NCBI RefSeq assembly: GCF_004349085.1
Contig: NZ_SMFM01000004.1
Location: 179,256 to 243,255 of the forward strand
Direction: 5' to 3'
Source: Flavobacterium caseinilyticum
GTDB taxonomy: Bacteria; Bacteroidota; Bacteroidia; Flavobacteriales; Flavobacteriaceae
DNA: 64,000 nt
The translations under genes and the position numbers were made by a program. Positions 51,308-60,103 of the stretch are shown here, one piece after another. Numbering within the stretch: the first letter of the stretch is position 1; the number at the start of each line of letters is the position of its first letter. The notes under the pieces were generated by a model. That model saw only the letters and a program-made list of their open reading frames with translations, was not told where the DNA came from and did not search any database.

Positions 51308-53086
51308 ATGACATTACCACAGATTCTTACACCCTCTATTGAAAAAGCTGTACAAGTTTTATTTGACGTTACCATTGATAAAGTTGAATTTCAAACGACA
51401 CGCAAGGAATTTGAAGGCGATATTACCATGGTTATTTTTCCATTGTTGAAAGTAGTGAAAAGCAATCCAGTAGAATTGGGAACTAGAATTGGGACTTATT
51501 TAGTCGAAAATTTAGCTGAAGTAGACCGTTTTAATGTGGTTTCGGGTTTTTTGAATATTGTTATTTCAGATGACTATTATTTGAATTTTTTCGGAGGTAT
51601 AAAGGATGATGTTTCGTTTGGTTTCGTTACTCCAGATCCAGAAGCTAAGGCGGTGATGGTTGAATATTCTTCACCAAATACTAATAAACCATTGCATTTA
51701 GGTCATGTCCGTAATAATCTTTTGGGATACTCAGTGGCGGAAATCATTAAAGCTTCGGGTAAAAAAGTATATAAAACTCAAATCATTAATGATAGAGGAA
51801 TTCATATTTGTAAATCGATGTTGGCATGGCAAAAATTCGGAAACGGACAAACACCGGAATCAACGGGTTTAAAAGGAGACAAATTAGTTGGAAATTTTTA
51901 TGTCGCTTTTGATAAAGCATACAAAGAAGAAATAGCGCAGTTAATGAGCGCGGGCAAAACAGAAGAAGAAGCCAAAAAACAAGCGCCAATCATTATGGAA
52001 GCGCAGGAAATGTTGCTGAAATGGGAAGCTGGTGATGCGGAAGTGATTGATCTTTGGAAAACCATGAATCAATGGGTTTATAACGGTTTTGACAGCACCT
52101 ATAAAAATCTTGGTGTTGATTTCGATTGTTTTTATTACGAAAGTAATACCTATTTATTGGGGAAAGATGTGGTGCAGATTGGTTTAGAAAAAGGAGTATT
52201 CGAAAAAGACCCTGACGGTTCCGTTTGGATTGATTTGACGGATGAAGGTTTAGACCGCAAAATTGTACTTCGTTCTGACGGTACGGCGGTGTACATGACT
52301 CAGGATATTGGCACAGCGATACAACGTGTAAAAGATTATCCGGATGTAGGCGGAATGGTTTATACGGTTGGTAACGAACAGGATTATCACTTTAAAGTAT
52401 TGTTTCTTATTCTTAAAAAACTAGGTTTTGACTGGTCTGAAAATCTATTTCATTTGTCGTACGGAATGGTGGATTTGCCTTCCGGGAAAATGAAAAGTCG
52501 TGAAGGAACGGTTGTCGATGCTGATGATCTGATGCAGGAAATGACAGCTACAGCCCAAAAAATTGCAGAGGATTTAGGAAAATTAGATACCTATTCTGCT
52601 GAAGAAAAAGCAAAATTATACAAAACCATAGGTCTGGGTGCTTTGAAATATTATATTTTGAAAGTAGATCCTAAAAAAAGAATCCTTTTTAATCCCGAAG
52701 AATCAGTTGATTTTGCAGGAAATACAGGTCCGTTTATTCAATATACCTACGCCAGAATTCAGTCGATTATTCGTAAAGCTAATTTTGATTTTTCAAATAA
52801 ATCAAAAATGGCAACGCTTCATGAAAAGGAAAAAGAGTTAGTAAAACAACTGGAACTTTTCCCGGAGGTTATTCAAAATGCAGCACAGCATCACAGTCCT
52901 GCGTTGATTGCTAATTTTACCTATGATTTGGTTCGGGAATACAATTCATTTTATCAGGCGGTTCCTATTTTGGGCGAAGAGGATTCAGAAAAGAAAATTT
53001 TCAGGGTTCAGTTGTCTAAAAAAGTGGCAGACACTATTGCATCAGCTTTCAGGTTACTTGGGATTAGTGTTCCGGAAAGAATGTAA
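51308..53086 (+). CDS. argS: Arginine--tRNA ligase
   Basis: Class I aminoacyl-tRNA synthetase of 592 residues. The amino-terminal tRNA-D-loop domain covers residues 1-115. The HIGH signature occurs as SPNTNKPLHLGHVRNN (about residues 122-137), the KMSKS loop as SGKMKSREGTVVD, and VMVEYSSPN marks the start of the Rossmann fold. The carboxy-terminal DALR anticodon domain runs from about residue 470 (TGPFIQYTYARI) to the end at LLGISVPERM. Transcribed alone, followed by a strong terminator. Confidence 0.96.
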   Translation: MTLPQILTPSIEKAVQVLFDVTIDKVEFQTTRKEFEGDITMVIFPLLKVVKSNPVELGTRIGTYLVENLAEVDRFNVVSGFLNIVISDDYYLNFFGGIKDDVSFGFVTPDPEAKAVMVEYSSPNTNKPLHLGHVRNNLLGYSVAEIIKASGKKVYKTQIINDRGIHICKSMLAWQKFGNGQTPESTGLKGDKLVGNFYVAFDKAYKEEIAQLMSAGKTEEEAKKQAPIIMEAQEMLLKWEAGDAEVIDLWKTMNQWVYNGFDSTYKNLGVDFDCFYYESNTYLLGKDVVQIGLEKGVFEKDPDGSVWIDLTDEGLDRKIVLRSDGTAVYMTQDIGTAIQRVKDYPDVGGMVYTVGNEQDYHFKVLFLILKKLGFDWSENLFHLSYGMVDLPSGKMKSREGTVVDADDLMQEMTATAQKIAEDLGKLDTYSAEEKAKLYKTIGLGALKYYILKVDPKKRILFNPEESVDFAGNTGPFIQYTYARIQSIIRKANFDFSNKSKMATLHEKEKELVKQLELFPEVIQNAAQHHSPALIANFTYDLVREYNSFYQAVPILGEEDSEKKIFRVQLSKKVADTIASAFRLLGISVPERM

Positions 53087-53096
53087 AAGCAAATAT

Positions 53097-53130
53097 AAAA
53101 CGACTTCAAATAGAAGTCGTTTTTTTTTTG
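53097..53130 (+). terminator. Terminator after argS
   Basis: AAACGACTTC and GAAGTCGTTT form a perfect 10-bp stem with the loop AAATA and nine T's. Confidence 0.92.
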
Positions 53131-53175
53131 TTAAAACAAACCTCAAAATGAGATGTCAATATTCTAAATATCTAA

Positions 53176-53205
53176 TTGCCTAATTATCTAATTAGTTTAT
53201 CTTTG
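53176..53205 (+). promoter_or_regulatory. ffh promoter, TTG-N19-TATCTTTG
   Basis: TTG at 53176-53178, a 19-base spacer and TATCTTTG at 53198-53205: a full match to the Bacteroidota consensus, 22 bases before the ATG at 53228. Confidence 0.75.
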
Positions 53206-53227
53206 CATTTCAAAATAAATCAATACT

Positions 53228-54574
53228 ATGTTCGACAATTTAAGCGATAAACTAGACAAAGCCTTTCACATACTTAAAGGTCACGGAAAAATCACCGAAA
53301 TAAATGTAGCCGAAACTTTAAAAGAAGTTCGTAGAGCCTTGCTTGACGCTGATGTCAACTTTAAAATTGCCAAAGATTTTACCACCAAAGTAAAAGAAAA
53401 AGCACTTGGACAAGATGTATTGACTACGTTGCAGCCAGGTCAGCTTTTGGTGAAATTAGTTAAAGATGAACTGACGGAATTAATGGGTGGTGATGTTGCC
53501 GGAATCAATCTTTCCGGAAATCCAACAGTTATTTTGATGGCTGGTTTACAAGGATCAGGGAAAACTACTTTCTCAGGAAAGCTGGCAAATTATCTTCTTA
53601 CAAAAAAGAATAAGAAACCACTATTGGTTGCATGTGATATATATCGTCCGGCGGCAATTCAGCAATTATATGTTGTTGGAGATTCCATAGGAGTTGAGGT
53701 GTATTCGGAACCCGAAAATAAAAATCCGGTAGAAATTGCTCAAAATGCAATCAAACATGCGAAAGCAAACGGATTCAATGTAGTAATTGTCGATACAGCG
53801 GGTCGTTTGGCAGTTGACGAGGAAATGATGAACGAGATCGAACGCGTTCATAAAGCCATTGAGCCGCAAGAAACGTTATTTGTTGTAGATGCTATGACTG
53901 GTCAGGATGCCGTTAATACAGCAAAAACCTTCAACGAAAGATTAAATTTTGATGGTGTTATCTTAACCAAATTAGATGGAGATACGCGCGGTGGAGCGGC
54001 AATTTCGATAAAATCGGTTGTTAATAAACCAATTAAATTCGTAGGTACAGGCGAAAAAATGGACGCAATTGATGTGTTCTATCCTATTCGTATGGCCGAA
54101 AGAATTTTGGGAATGGGAGACGTTGTGTCTTTGGTAGAAAGAGCACAAGAGCAATTTGATGAAGAAGAAGCACGTAAAATTCAAAAGAAAATTGCCAAAA
54201 ACGAATTCGGTTTTGATGATTTCCTTTCTCAAATACAACAAGTGAAGAAAATGGGTAATATGAAAGACTTGGTTGGAATGATACCAGGTGCTTCCAAAGC
54301 CATGAAAGATGTTGAAATTGAAGACGATGCTTTCAAACATATTGAAGCCATTATTCACTCGATGACTCCAATCGAAAGAAGTAAACCGGCACTTATCGAT
54401 GTAAAAAGAAAAGCCCGAATTGCAAAAGGTTCCGGTACCAAAATTGAGCAGGTCAATCAATTGATGAAACAGTTTGAGCAAATGAGCAAGATGATGAAAA
54501 TGATGCAGGGACCTGGAGGTAAAAATTTGATGAAGATGATGGGCGGAATGAAAAGTATGCCAGGAATGAAATAA
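53228..54574 (+). CDS. ffh: Signal recognition particle protein Ffh (SRP54)
   Basis: GTPase that, with 4.5S RNA, delivers nascent membrane proteins to FtsY. The 448-residue protein has the N domain (residues 1-85, LREVRRALLDADVNF-like ETLKEVRRALLDADVNFKIA), the G domain with GLQGSGKTT (P loop), DIYRPAAIQQL, VDTAGRLAVD and LTKLDGDTRGGA, and a methionine-rich M domain from about residue 325 that ends MMGGMKSMPGMK. All as expected. Strong consensus promoter. Confidence 0.96.
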   Translation: MFDNLSDKLDKAFHILKGHGKITEINVAETLKEVRRALLDADVNFKIAKDFTTKVKEKALGQDVLTTLQPGQLLVKLVKDELTELMGGDVAGINLSGNPTVILMAGLQGSGKTTFSGKLANYLLTKKNKKPLLVACDIYRPAAIQQLYVVGDSIGVEVYSEPENKNPVEIAQNAIKHAKANGFNVVIVDTAGRLAVDEEMMNEIERVHKAIEPQETLFVVDAMTGQDAVNTAKTFNERLNFDGVILTKLDGDTRGGAAISIKSVVNKPIKFVGTGEKMDAIDVFYPIRMAERILGMGDVVSLVERAQEQFDEEEARKIQKKIAKNEFGFDDFLSQIQQVKKMGNMKDLVGMIPGASKAMKDVEIEDDAFKHIEAIIHSMTPIERSKPALIDVKRKARIAKGSGTKIEQVNQLMKQFEQMSKMMKMMQGPGGKNLMKMMGGMKSMPGMK

Positions 54575-54651
54575 AATAAGTCAAAAGTCGAAAGTCTTAA
54601 AGTTGTAATGACTTTAAGATTTTCTGCTTTAATACATTAAATTAAATAACA

Positions 54652-55533
54652 ATGCAACTACTAGACGGAAAAAAAACAGCCGAAGACATTAAGAGTGAAA
54701 TCGCTGCTGAGGTTCAAAAAATAAAAAACAATGGTGGCAAAGTACCTCATTTAGCAGCAGTTATTGTAGGGAATGACGGGGCAAGTTTAACCTATGTAGG
54801 CAGTAAAGTAAAAGCTTGCGAAAGGGTGGGTTTTGAATCGACTTTAGTAAAAATGCCAAGTACAACCACTGAAATCGAGTTGTTGAAAAAAATTAAGGAA
54901 CTGAATGAAAACGATGATATCGATGGTTTTATCGTTCAGTTACCGCTGCCAGAGCAAATAGACGAGCAAAAAGTATTAATGGCTGTGGATCCAAGCAAAG
55001 ATGTTGACGGATTTCATCCTGAAAATTTCGGAAAAATGGCTTTAGACATGAGCACTTTTATTCCGGCTACGCCTTTTGGAATTTTAGAATTGTTAGAACG
55101 TTACGAAGTAGAAACCAAAGGAAAACATACAGTAGTGATCGGCCGCAGTCATATCGTGGGAAGACCCATGAGTATTTTAATGGGAAGAAAAGGTTTTCCG
55201 GGAAACTCAACAGTTACATTAACACACAGTTATACTAAAAATATTGAAGAAATTACAATTCAGGCTGATATTATTATAACAGCTTTAGGTGTTCCCAATT
55301 ACCTGAAGGCAAATATGGTGAAAGATGGTGTTGTGGTGATTGATGTCGGAATCACGAGAGTTGCTGATGAATCAACAGACAAGGGCTACGTTATTACCGG
55401 CGATGTCGATTTTGAAGAAGTAAGTAAAAAAGCTTCTTACATTACTCCGGTTCCGGGTGGAGTAGGACCTATGACTATTGCGATGCTGTTAAAAAATACA
55501 CTATTGGCTAGAGAAATGAAAATAAATAAGTAG
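54652..55533 (+). CDS. folD: Bifunctional methylenetetrahydrofolate dehydrogenase / cyclohydrolase
   Basis: Interconverts one-carbon folates: 5,10-methylene- to 5,10-methenyl- to 10-formyl-tetrahydrofolate. The 293-residue sequence has the signature VGNDGASLTYVGSKVKACE (catalytic Tyr and Lys), the region DGFIVQLPLPEQI, the cofactor-binding IGRSHIVGRPMSILM and the closing TPVPGGVGPMTIAMLLKNT. It lies 77 bp after ffh, in the same direction, and may share its transcript. A terminator follows at 55557. Confidence 0.95.
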   Translation: MQLLDGKKTAEDIKSEIAAEVQKIKNNGGKVPHLAAVIVGNDGASLTYVGSKVKACERVGFESTLVKMPSTTTEIELLKKIKELNENDDIDGFIVQLPLPEQIDEQKVLMAVDPSKDVDGFHPENFGKMALDMSTFIPATPFGILELLERYEVETKGKHTVVIGRSHIVGRPMSILMGRKGFPGNSTVTLTHSYTKNIEEITIQADIIITALGVPNYLKANMVKDGVVVIDVGITRVADESTDKGYVITGDVDFEEVSKKASYITPVPGGVGPMTIAMLLKNTLLAREMKINK

Positions 55534-55556
55534 AGAGAAAAATAATTTTGAATGGA

Positions 55557-55588
55557 AGCCTTAAATGTAAGTTTAAGGCTTTTTTTTA
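55557..55588 (+). terminator. folD terminator
   Basis: AGCCTTAAA and TTTAAGGCT form a perfect 9-bp stem with a 6-base loop, followed by a T-run. Confidence 0.88.
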
Positions 55589-55813
55589 TTGTAAAAACTG
55601 TATAAAATTCCGATGGGTCCAACATTAAAGTGCGGTTGGACTGGGATGAACGTTCCCCACAATTCACAAGGTAATTGCTATGGAATCTGGATTGTGATTT
55701 CTGTTTGCTTTTTATTACCAGCTTTTAGTGTTTTTTGTTCAAAAAAAAACGATGGTTTTGATACTTTATACTTTGGACAAATAATATTTATTAAAAATAA
55801 TTCATTTTCTATT

Positions 55814-55853
55814 TTGAAATTTAAAAATATTAAATAACTTTGTAACTCAAAGT
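55814..55853 (+). promoter_or_regulatory. Promoter with overlapping operator ACTTTG-N5-CAAAGT
   Basis: TTG at 55814-55816, an 18-base spacer and TAACTTTG at 55835-55842 make a good promoter, 20 bases before the ATG at 55863. The -7 element forms the left half of a perfect inverted repeat, ACTTTG (55837-55842), 5 bases, CAAAGT (55848-55853). A repressor bound there would cover the polymerase site. The same repeat recurs at 56792-56810. Confidence 0.7.
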
Positions 55854-55862
55854 ACTTTATAT

Positions 55863-56477
55863 ATGAGTCAAAAACTTCAAGAAGATTTATCGCATATTCG
55901 TTCCATGATGGAGCGCTCTTCCAGATTTATTTCGTTAAGTGGCCTTTCAGGAGTTTTTGCGGGGTTATTTGCTTTAGCAGGATCAATTTATGCGTATCAA
56001 TTGTTTAAAAATAATGATATTGAATATTTTGACGATACGCAAAAGATATACAGCTCTGATTTAATTATCGAATTAGTTTTCATTGCTTTTGCAATTTTAA
56101 TTTTAGCATTGGGATCGGGTGTGTTTTTTACTTTGAGAAAAAGTAAAAAGTTTGATTTGCCGGTTTGGACTAATACCACTAAAAAAATGTTACTGAATCT
56201 AGCGATTCCTTTATTGGTTGGAGGCGTGTTTTGCATGGCACTCTTATATCACCATTTATTTGCTCTAATTGCTCCTGTTACTTTGTTATTTTATGGTTTA
56301 GCACTTATTAATGCAGGGAAATATACTTTTTCGGATATTAGATATTTAGGTGCATGTGAGATTATTTTAGGATGTATTTCCCTTTTTTATCTTGGTTTTG
56401 GACTCGTTTTTTGGGCAATAGGATTCGGAATTTTGCATATCCTGTACGGAATAATTGTGTTCAAAAAATACAAATAG
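55863..56477 (+). CDS. Membrane protein of unknown function (204 aa)
   Basis: A 204-residue protein with six predicted hydrophobic segments and a short soluble start (SQKLQEDLSHIRSMMERSS). Notable stretches are GLSGVFAGLFALAGSIYAY in the first helix, a charged loop NDIEYFDDTQKIYSSD, and LGACEIILGCISLFYLGFGL near the end. No named family comes to mind, though the arrangement next to an HTH gene and a DUF4173 gene is a repeated theme in Flavobacteriaceae. The regulator gene begins 2 bp after its stop. Confidence 0.75.
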   Translation: MSQKLQEDLSHIRSMMERSSRFISLSGLSGVFAGLFALAGSIYAYQLFKNNDIEYFDDTQKIYSSDLIIELVFIAFAILILALGSGVFFTLRKSKKFDLPVWTNTTKKMLLNLAIPLLVGGVFCMALLYHHLFALIAPVTLLFYGLALINAGKYTFSDIRYLGACEIILGCISLFYLGFGLVFWAIGFGILHILYGIIVFKKYK

Positions 56478-56479
56478 AA

Positions 56480-56773
56480 ATGGGAATCATTGACAAATTA
56501 AATAAAGATTTCGAAAGTCGGGTCAGATTAGGCATTATGTCTGTTCTGATGGTAAACGACTGGATTGATTTTACTGAAATGAAATCTTTATTGAATATCA
56601 CTGATGGAAATTTAGCAAGTCATTCTTCGGCGTTAGAAAAATCTGGATACATAGAAGTAAAAAAAGAATTTGTTGGTAAAAAACCAAAAACGTCGTATCG
56701 AGTTACCAATATTGGCAGAACTGCTTTTATTTCCCACTTGAATAGTCTTGAAAAATTAATCAAATCGAAATAA
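56480..56773 (+). CDS. Small winged-helix transcriptional regulator
   Basis: A 97-residue regulator made of a single winged-helix domain of the ArsR/MarR-like PF13601 type. The helices run through FESRVRLGIMSVLMVNDWID, FTEMKSLLNITDGNLASHSS (recognition helix) and LEKSGYIEVKKEF, and the wing is KKPKTSYRVTNIGRTAFISH. I start at ATG 56480; the frame stays open upstream but overlaps the previous gene. It lies 2 bp after the membrane-protein gene and is expected to bind the ACTTTG-N5-CAAAGT repeats in front of this operon and of the DUF4173 gene. Confidence 0.88.
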   Translation: MGIIDKLNKDFESRVRLGIMSVLMVNDWIDFTEMKSLLNITDGNLASHSSALEKSGYIEVKKEFVGKKPKTSYRVTNIGRTAFISHLNSLEKLIKSK

Positions 56774-56791
56774 CCCTTTTTTTTAACTTTA

Positions 56792-56810
56792 TACTTTGAA
56801 ATACAAAGTA
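56792..56810 (+). promoter_or_regulatory. Second operator, TACTTTG-N5-CAAAGTA
   Basis: A perfect 7-bp inverted repeat (56792-56798 and 56804-56810) with a 5-base spacer, 18 bases before the ATG at 56828. It has the same core and spacing as the one at 55837-55853. A TAACTTTA at 56784-56791 could be the -7 element. Confidence 0.7.
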
Positions 56811-56827
56811 CTTTTAAATTATTAATT

Positions 56828-58213
56828 ATGAAAAAACTACATTTTATTTTAGTCAGCAGTTTGGTTTTTACACTGCTTTTTTACAACCAAGATTTGGGTC
56901 TCAATTGGGCCATTTTCGGGATGATGCAAACCGCCTTAATATGTTATTTCTTTCAAGAGAAAATTACCAGTAGGGCACATCTGATTTTAGTTGTTACATC
57001 GGTTCTGTCATGCTTTGCATTTGCTTGGTACGGAGATTTTCCATCTTTTTTTGCCATGGTTTTGTCGATTATCTTTTTACAATTCAAAACCCAGGAACCA
57101 AAACTTAAATTGTTACAAGCTCTTCCTTTAGTATTAATGAACGGTATCGCTTCGTTAGGTCGTATATTGATGTTTAGTCAATATCTTCCGAAGCGAAAAG
57201 TCAACAGCGGTTTTGCTAAAAAATTGATTGCTTATTTCGTTATTCCAGTTGTTTTTCTTGGGTTGTTTTTAACTGTATATTCTTTTGGAAGCGATCATTT
57301 TTCGTCTTTGTTTACCGGTTATTATTTAGATATTGATGCGTGGCAAGCATTTGTACTTACCGCTTTAGGATTTTTCATTTCATTCACTTTTTGGAATTAT
57401 TGGATTCCTGAGGTTTGTTATGAAAAGAATAATTTACTGGACAATGACTTTAAGGATGAAGCCAAAACGCAAAATCAAAATTCATTTTCGTTTTTGGATA
57501 TTGATTTTGAAAGAAGAAGTGGCGAGATTACGTTGTTTCTTTTAAATACATTGCTTTTGATTTTCATTGCAACTTATAACTACGAACAGTTTTTTGAAGT
57601 GGTCAAAAAATCTAACTTAAGTTCTGATACACACGAAAGAGTAACTGCTGTTATTTTTTCAATCATAATGGCGGTTGGTGTTATTTTATTCTATTTTAAA
57701 GGAGGGTTTAATTTTGATGAAAAAGCTAAAAATCTTAAAAAATTAGCTAAGATTTGGATTCTTTTAAACGGAATTTTAATACTGTCTGCCATCATCAAAA
57801 ACTCAGAATATGTTTCGTTTTTCGGATTGACTTATAAAAGGTTAGGTGTTTATGCTTTCTTGATTCTGGCCATAATTGGATTGGTTATTTCTTTTATAAA
57901 AATTACCAAGCAAAAAACGAATGCTTTTCTTTTCAATCAAATGATTTGGTATTTCTACGGAACAATTTTACTATGCAGTTTTGTTAACTGGGGAAATCTG
58001 ATTACCAATTATAATATTTCTGTAAATAAAGGGGTGGAGCCTAAATTTTTATCCGGACTAAATTTTAATGATGAAGTACTCAGAGACTATTTTTTAAAAA
58101 ATAAATTAGATGGTCAATACAGTGAAATTTCAAGAGATCAGCAGATTAGTCGAATGCAAGCAAAGTCCTTTTTGTCAAAAGCTTTGTATTATGAATTTTT
58201 ACCTGGTAAATAA
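56828..58213 (+). CDS. DUF4173/DUF4153-type membrane protein
   Basis: A 461-residue protein with about eleven hydrophobic segments. Marks of the DUF4173/DUF4153 group are the segment FWNYWIPEVCYEKN after the mid-helix, and LTYKRLGVYAFLILAIIGLV near residues 336-355, where RLGVY is conserved. Between, residues 200-235 are polar (DEAKTQNQNSFSF). The last 60 residues are soluble (FLSGLNFNDEVLRDYFLK). Function unknown. It has its own operator and is probably controlled by the winged-helix regulator encoded just upstream. Confidence 0.82.
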   Translation: MKKLHFILVSSLVFTLLFYNQDLGLNWAIFGMMQTALICYFFQEKITSRAHLILVVTSVLSCFAFAWYGDFPSFFAMVLSIIFLQFKTQEPKLKLLQALPLVLMNGIASLGRILMFSQYLPKRKVNSGFAKKLIAYFVIPVVFLGLFLTVYSFGSDHFSSLFTGYYLDIDAWQAFVLTALGFFISFTFWNYWIPEVCYEKNNLLDNDFKDEAKTQNQNSFSFLDIDFERRSGEITLFLLNTLLLIFIATYNYEQFFEVVKKSNLSSDTHERVTAVIFSIIMAVGVILFYFKGGFNFDEKAKNLKKLAKIWILLNGILILSAIIKNSEYVSFFGLTYKRLGVYAFLILAIIGLVISFIKITKQKTNAFLFNQMIWYFYGTILLCSFVNWGNLITNYNISVNKGVEPKFLSGLNFNDEVLRDYFLKNKLDGQYSEISRDQQISRMQAKSFLSKALYYEFLPGK

Positions 58214-58217
58214 AAGC

Positions 58218-58246
58218 AAAATCCCATTCATTTCTGAATGGGATTT
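58218..58246. terminator. Bidirectional terminator
   Basis: AAATCCCATTCA and TGAATGGGATTT form a 12-bp stem with the loop TTTC, between the convergent DUF4173 and rluF genes. Confidence 0.85.
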
Positions 58247-58253
58247 GTATTTT

Positions 58254-59066
58254 TCAATAATCGCCTCTTCCTTTAAATCTGGGATCATCTCTCTTGATGA
58301 ATTCGGTTTTTCTTTTTGGCGCTTCCGTTTTGGGTAAACTGGCTTCTTCTGTTTTACTGGAAGGTTCGATCAATTCGTTTAATTCTTTGATTTCTGCATC
58401 AGTCAAATCACGATAACGTCCCACAGGAATATCCAGCGAAATATTAATAATTCGGATGCGTTTTAGCGCTGTAACATCATACCCTAAATATTCTGTCATT
58501 CGACGGATTTGACGGTTTAAACCTTGCGTCAAGATAATTTTGAAAGTAAATTTGCTGATTTGTTCCACCTTACATTTTCGGGTAATAGTGTCTAAAATTG
58601 GGATTCCATTTCCCATTCTTTCGATAAAACGATCGGTGATGGGTTTGTTTACGGTTACCGTATATTCTTTTTCATGATTGTTTCGGGCTCTTAATATTTT
58701 ATTGACGATATCGCCGTCATTAGTCATGAAAATCAATCCTTCACTGGCTTTGTCCAATCGTCCGATAGGGAAAATACGTTTAGGATAATTGATGTAATCT
58801 ACAATATTATTACGAACATCAAGGTTAGTAGTACATTCGATTCCAACGGGTTTGTAGAAAGCAAGATAAACGGGTTTCTCATTTTTCTCACGGATTAATT
58901 TACCGTCAATACGCACTTCGTCATTTGGGGAAACTTTTGTGCCCAATTCCGGAACAATTCCATTGATGGTTACTCGACCTTCTTCAATGATTTTATCAGC
59001 TTCGCGGCGGGAACAATACCCAGTTTCTCCTATGAATTTATTGAGGCGTTTTAGATTTTCTTCCAT
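58254..59066 (-). CDS. rluF: 23S rRNA pseudouridine synthase, RluF-like
   Basis: A 270-residue pseudouridine synthase of the RsuA/RluB/RluF group. An S4 RNA-binding domain covers residues 5-60 (LNKFIGETGYCSRREADKII), and the catalytic domain has the active-site Asp in FPIGRLDKASEGLIFMTNDG, then HEKEYTVTVNKPITDRFIER, GIPILDTITRKCKVE and GLNRQIRRMTEYLGYDV. These match E. coli RluF closely (U2604 of 23S rRNA). The tail is basic and lysine-rich, as in RluF. Convergent to the DUF4173 gene. Confidence 0.9.
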   Translation of the reverse strand: MEENLKRLNKFIGETGYCSRREADKIIEEGRVTINGIVPELGTKVSPNDEVRIDGKLIREKNEKPVYLAFYKPVGIECTTNLDVRNNIVDYINYPKRIFPIGRLDKASEGLIFMTNDGDIVNKILRARNNHEKEYTVTVNKPITDRFIERMGNGIPILDTITRKCKVEQISKFTFKIILTQGLNRQIRRMTEYLGYDVTALKRIRIINISLDIPVGRYRDLTDAEIKELNELIEPSSKTEEASLPKTEAPKRKTEFIKRDDPRFKGRGDY

Positions 59067-59218
59067 ACTGCAAAAGTAATGAATTTGTTTGTTAGATTTT
59101 AGACTTCTTAGATTTTTGGATTGTGGGAAAGGTTATTTTTGATGTATTGCATTAAGTCTTCTTGGATTTAATACGCAAGTTTATATCATCTAAGAATTCT
59201 GAAAATTTAAGGCGTCTA

Positions 59219-60064
59219 TTATTCTTCAAATAAAAAATGAGATACTTTTTTATACAACTCATCGTCATGCATGCTATGGCCTAAGCCTTTGGTCTCAATG
59301 AAAATCACATTTTTCCAAGCTCCTGCAATTTTTTTTCCTTCTTCAAATAGAACCACGGAGTCGTCAATATCATGAGCAATTAATCCTTTTATATTTAGTT
59401 TTGAAGCAAATGTTTTACCAGAAAACTGCTCGAGACTTAGTTTGAAATTATTAAGATAGTACGCCTCTAAAGATTTAGAGATTTTTACATTTAAGCTTAA
59501 TAATGTAATGTAGTTGTTCAGGATAATTTTGAAATCACTTGGCGCTCCCAAAATCACCATTTTTTTTACCGCATCATTTTGATAAACGGATTGATAATAC
59601 AAACAGGTTTTCCCACCTATAGAATGACCGATGAGATATTGTGGTTTGAATTTTTGCACAGCAACATGAATAAATTCTGCGTATTGCGGAATGTTGAATT
59701 CTTTTCCGCTAGACAATCCATGTGCAGGACCGTCAATAGCAATGATAGTGCTTCCTGATTTTTTTAGATATGGCAATAAATTTTCCCAGCGAGAAGCATT
59801 GCTTTCCCAGCCGTGAACCAGAAGTATTACGGTATTATTTCCTTTCCAAGTATAGGTGTGAAAGGAATTTTTTTCAAGTTGAAACATTTCGGACTGTGCT
59901 TCCTGCAGGATTATCGGAAGTTTATTTTTAGATAATTTCCCTTCTCGGGGTTCACTAAAAAAACCATACGCCAGTTGCGATGCTTTTTTTGGAAATACAA
60001 AACTCAAAAGGTTAATATATAAACCAATTGATTTAGTGAATATAAAAAATATTGTTTTTTTCAT
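59219..60064 (-). CDS. Alpha/beta hydrolase
   Basis: A 281-residue hydrolase of the serine type. The nucleophile elbow is IGHSIGGKTCLYY (Ser near residue 149), the oxyanion region VILLVHGWESNASRWENLLP, the acid in LIAHDIDDSVVLFEEG and the His in GLGHSMHDDELY. The amino end (MKKTIFFIFTKSIGLYINLL) is hydrophobic and may be an uncleaved anchor or weak signal. Substrate unknown. The downstream end of the zinc-ribbon-like gene lies 40 bp upstream, with a terminator between, so it is transcribed separately. Confidence 0.85.
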   Translation of the reverse strand: MKKTIFFIFTKSIGLYINLLSFVFPKKASQLAYGFFSEPREGKLSKNKLPIILQEAQSEMFQLEKNSFHTYTWKGNNTVILLVHGWESNASRWENLLPYLKKSGSTIIAIDGPAHGLSSGKEFNIPQYAEFIHVAVQKFKPQYLIGHSIGGKTCLYYQSVYQNDAVKKMVILGAPSDFKIILNNYITLLSLNVKISKSLEAYYLNNFKLSLEQFSGKTFASKLNIKGLIAHDIDDSVVLFEEGKKIAGAWKNVIFIETKGLGHSMHDDELYKKVSHFLFEE

Positions 60065-60067
60065 AAA

Positions 60068-60095
60068 AAAAAAGTCCCGATTTGTATCGGGACTT
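60068..60095 (-). terminator. Terminator after the 259-residue coiled-coil gene
   Basis: On the minus strand AAGTCCCGA (60095-60087) and TCGGGACTT (60080-60072) form a perfect 9-bp stem with a 6-base loop and a U-run. Confidence 0.9.
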
Positions 60096-60103
60096 AAATG
60101 TAA

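Larger units (their letters stand above)
55534..55862. other. Spacer with terminator, promoter and operator
   Basis: 329 bp. It contains the folD terminator (55557-55588), a set of ACTTT words near 55760-55780 (gatactttatactttgg), and the promoter and operator of the next operon. A 74-codon open frame (55613-55837) runs through the promoter and has no protein-like character. Confidence 0.6.

Noticed and set aside
55613..55837. 74-codon open frame after folD
   Set aside because: It runs into the promoter of the next operon and has an unprotein-like composition.
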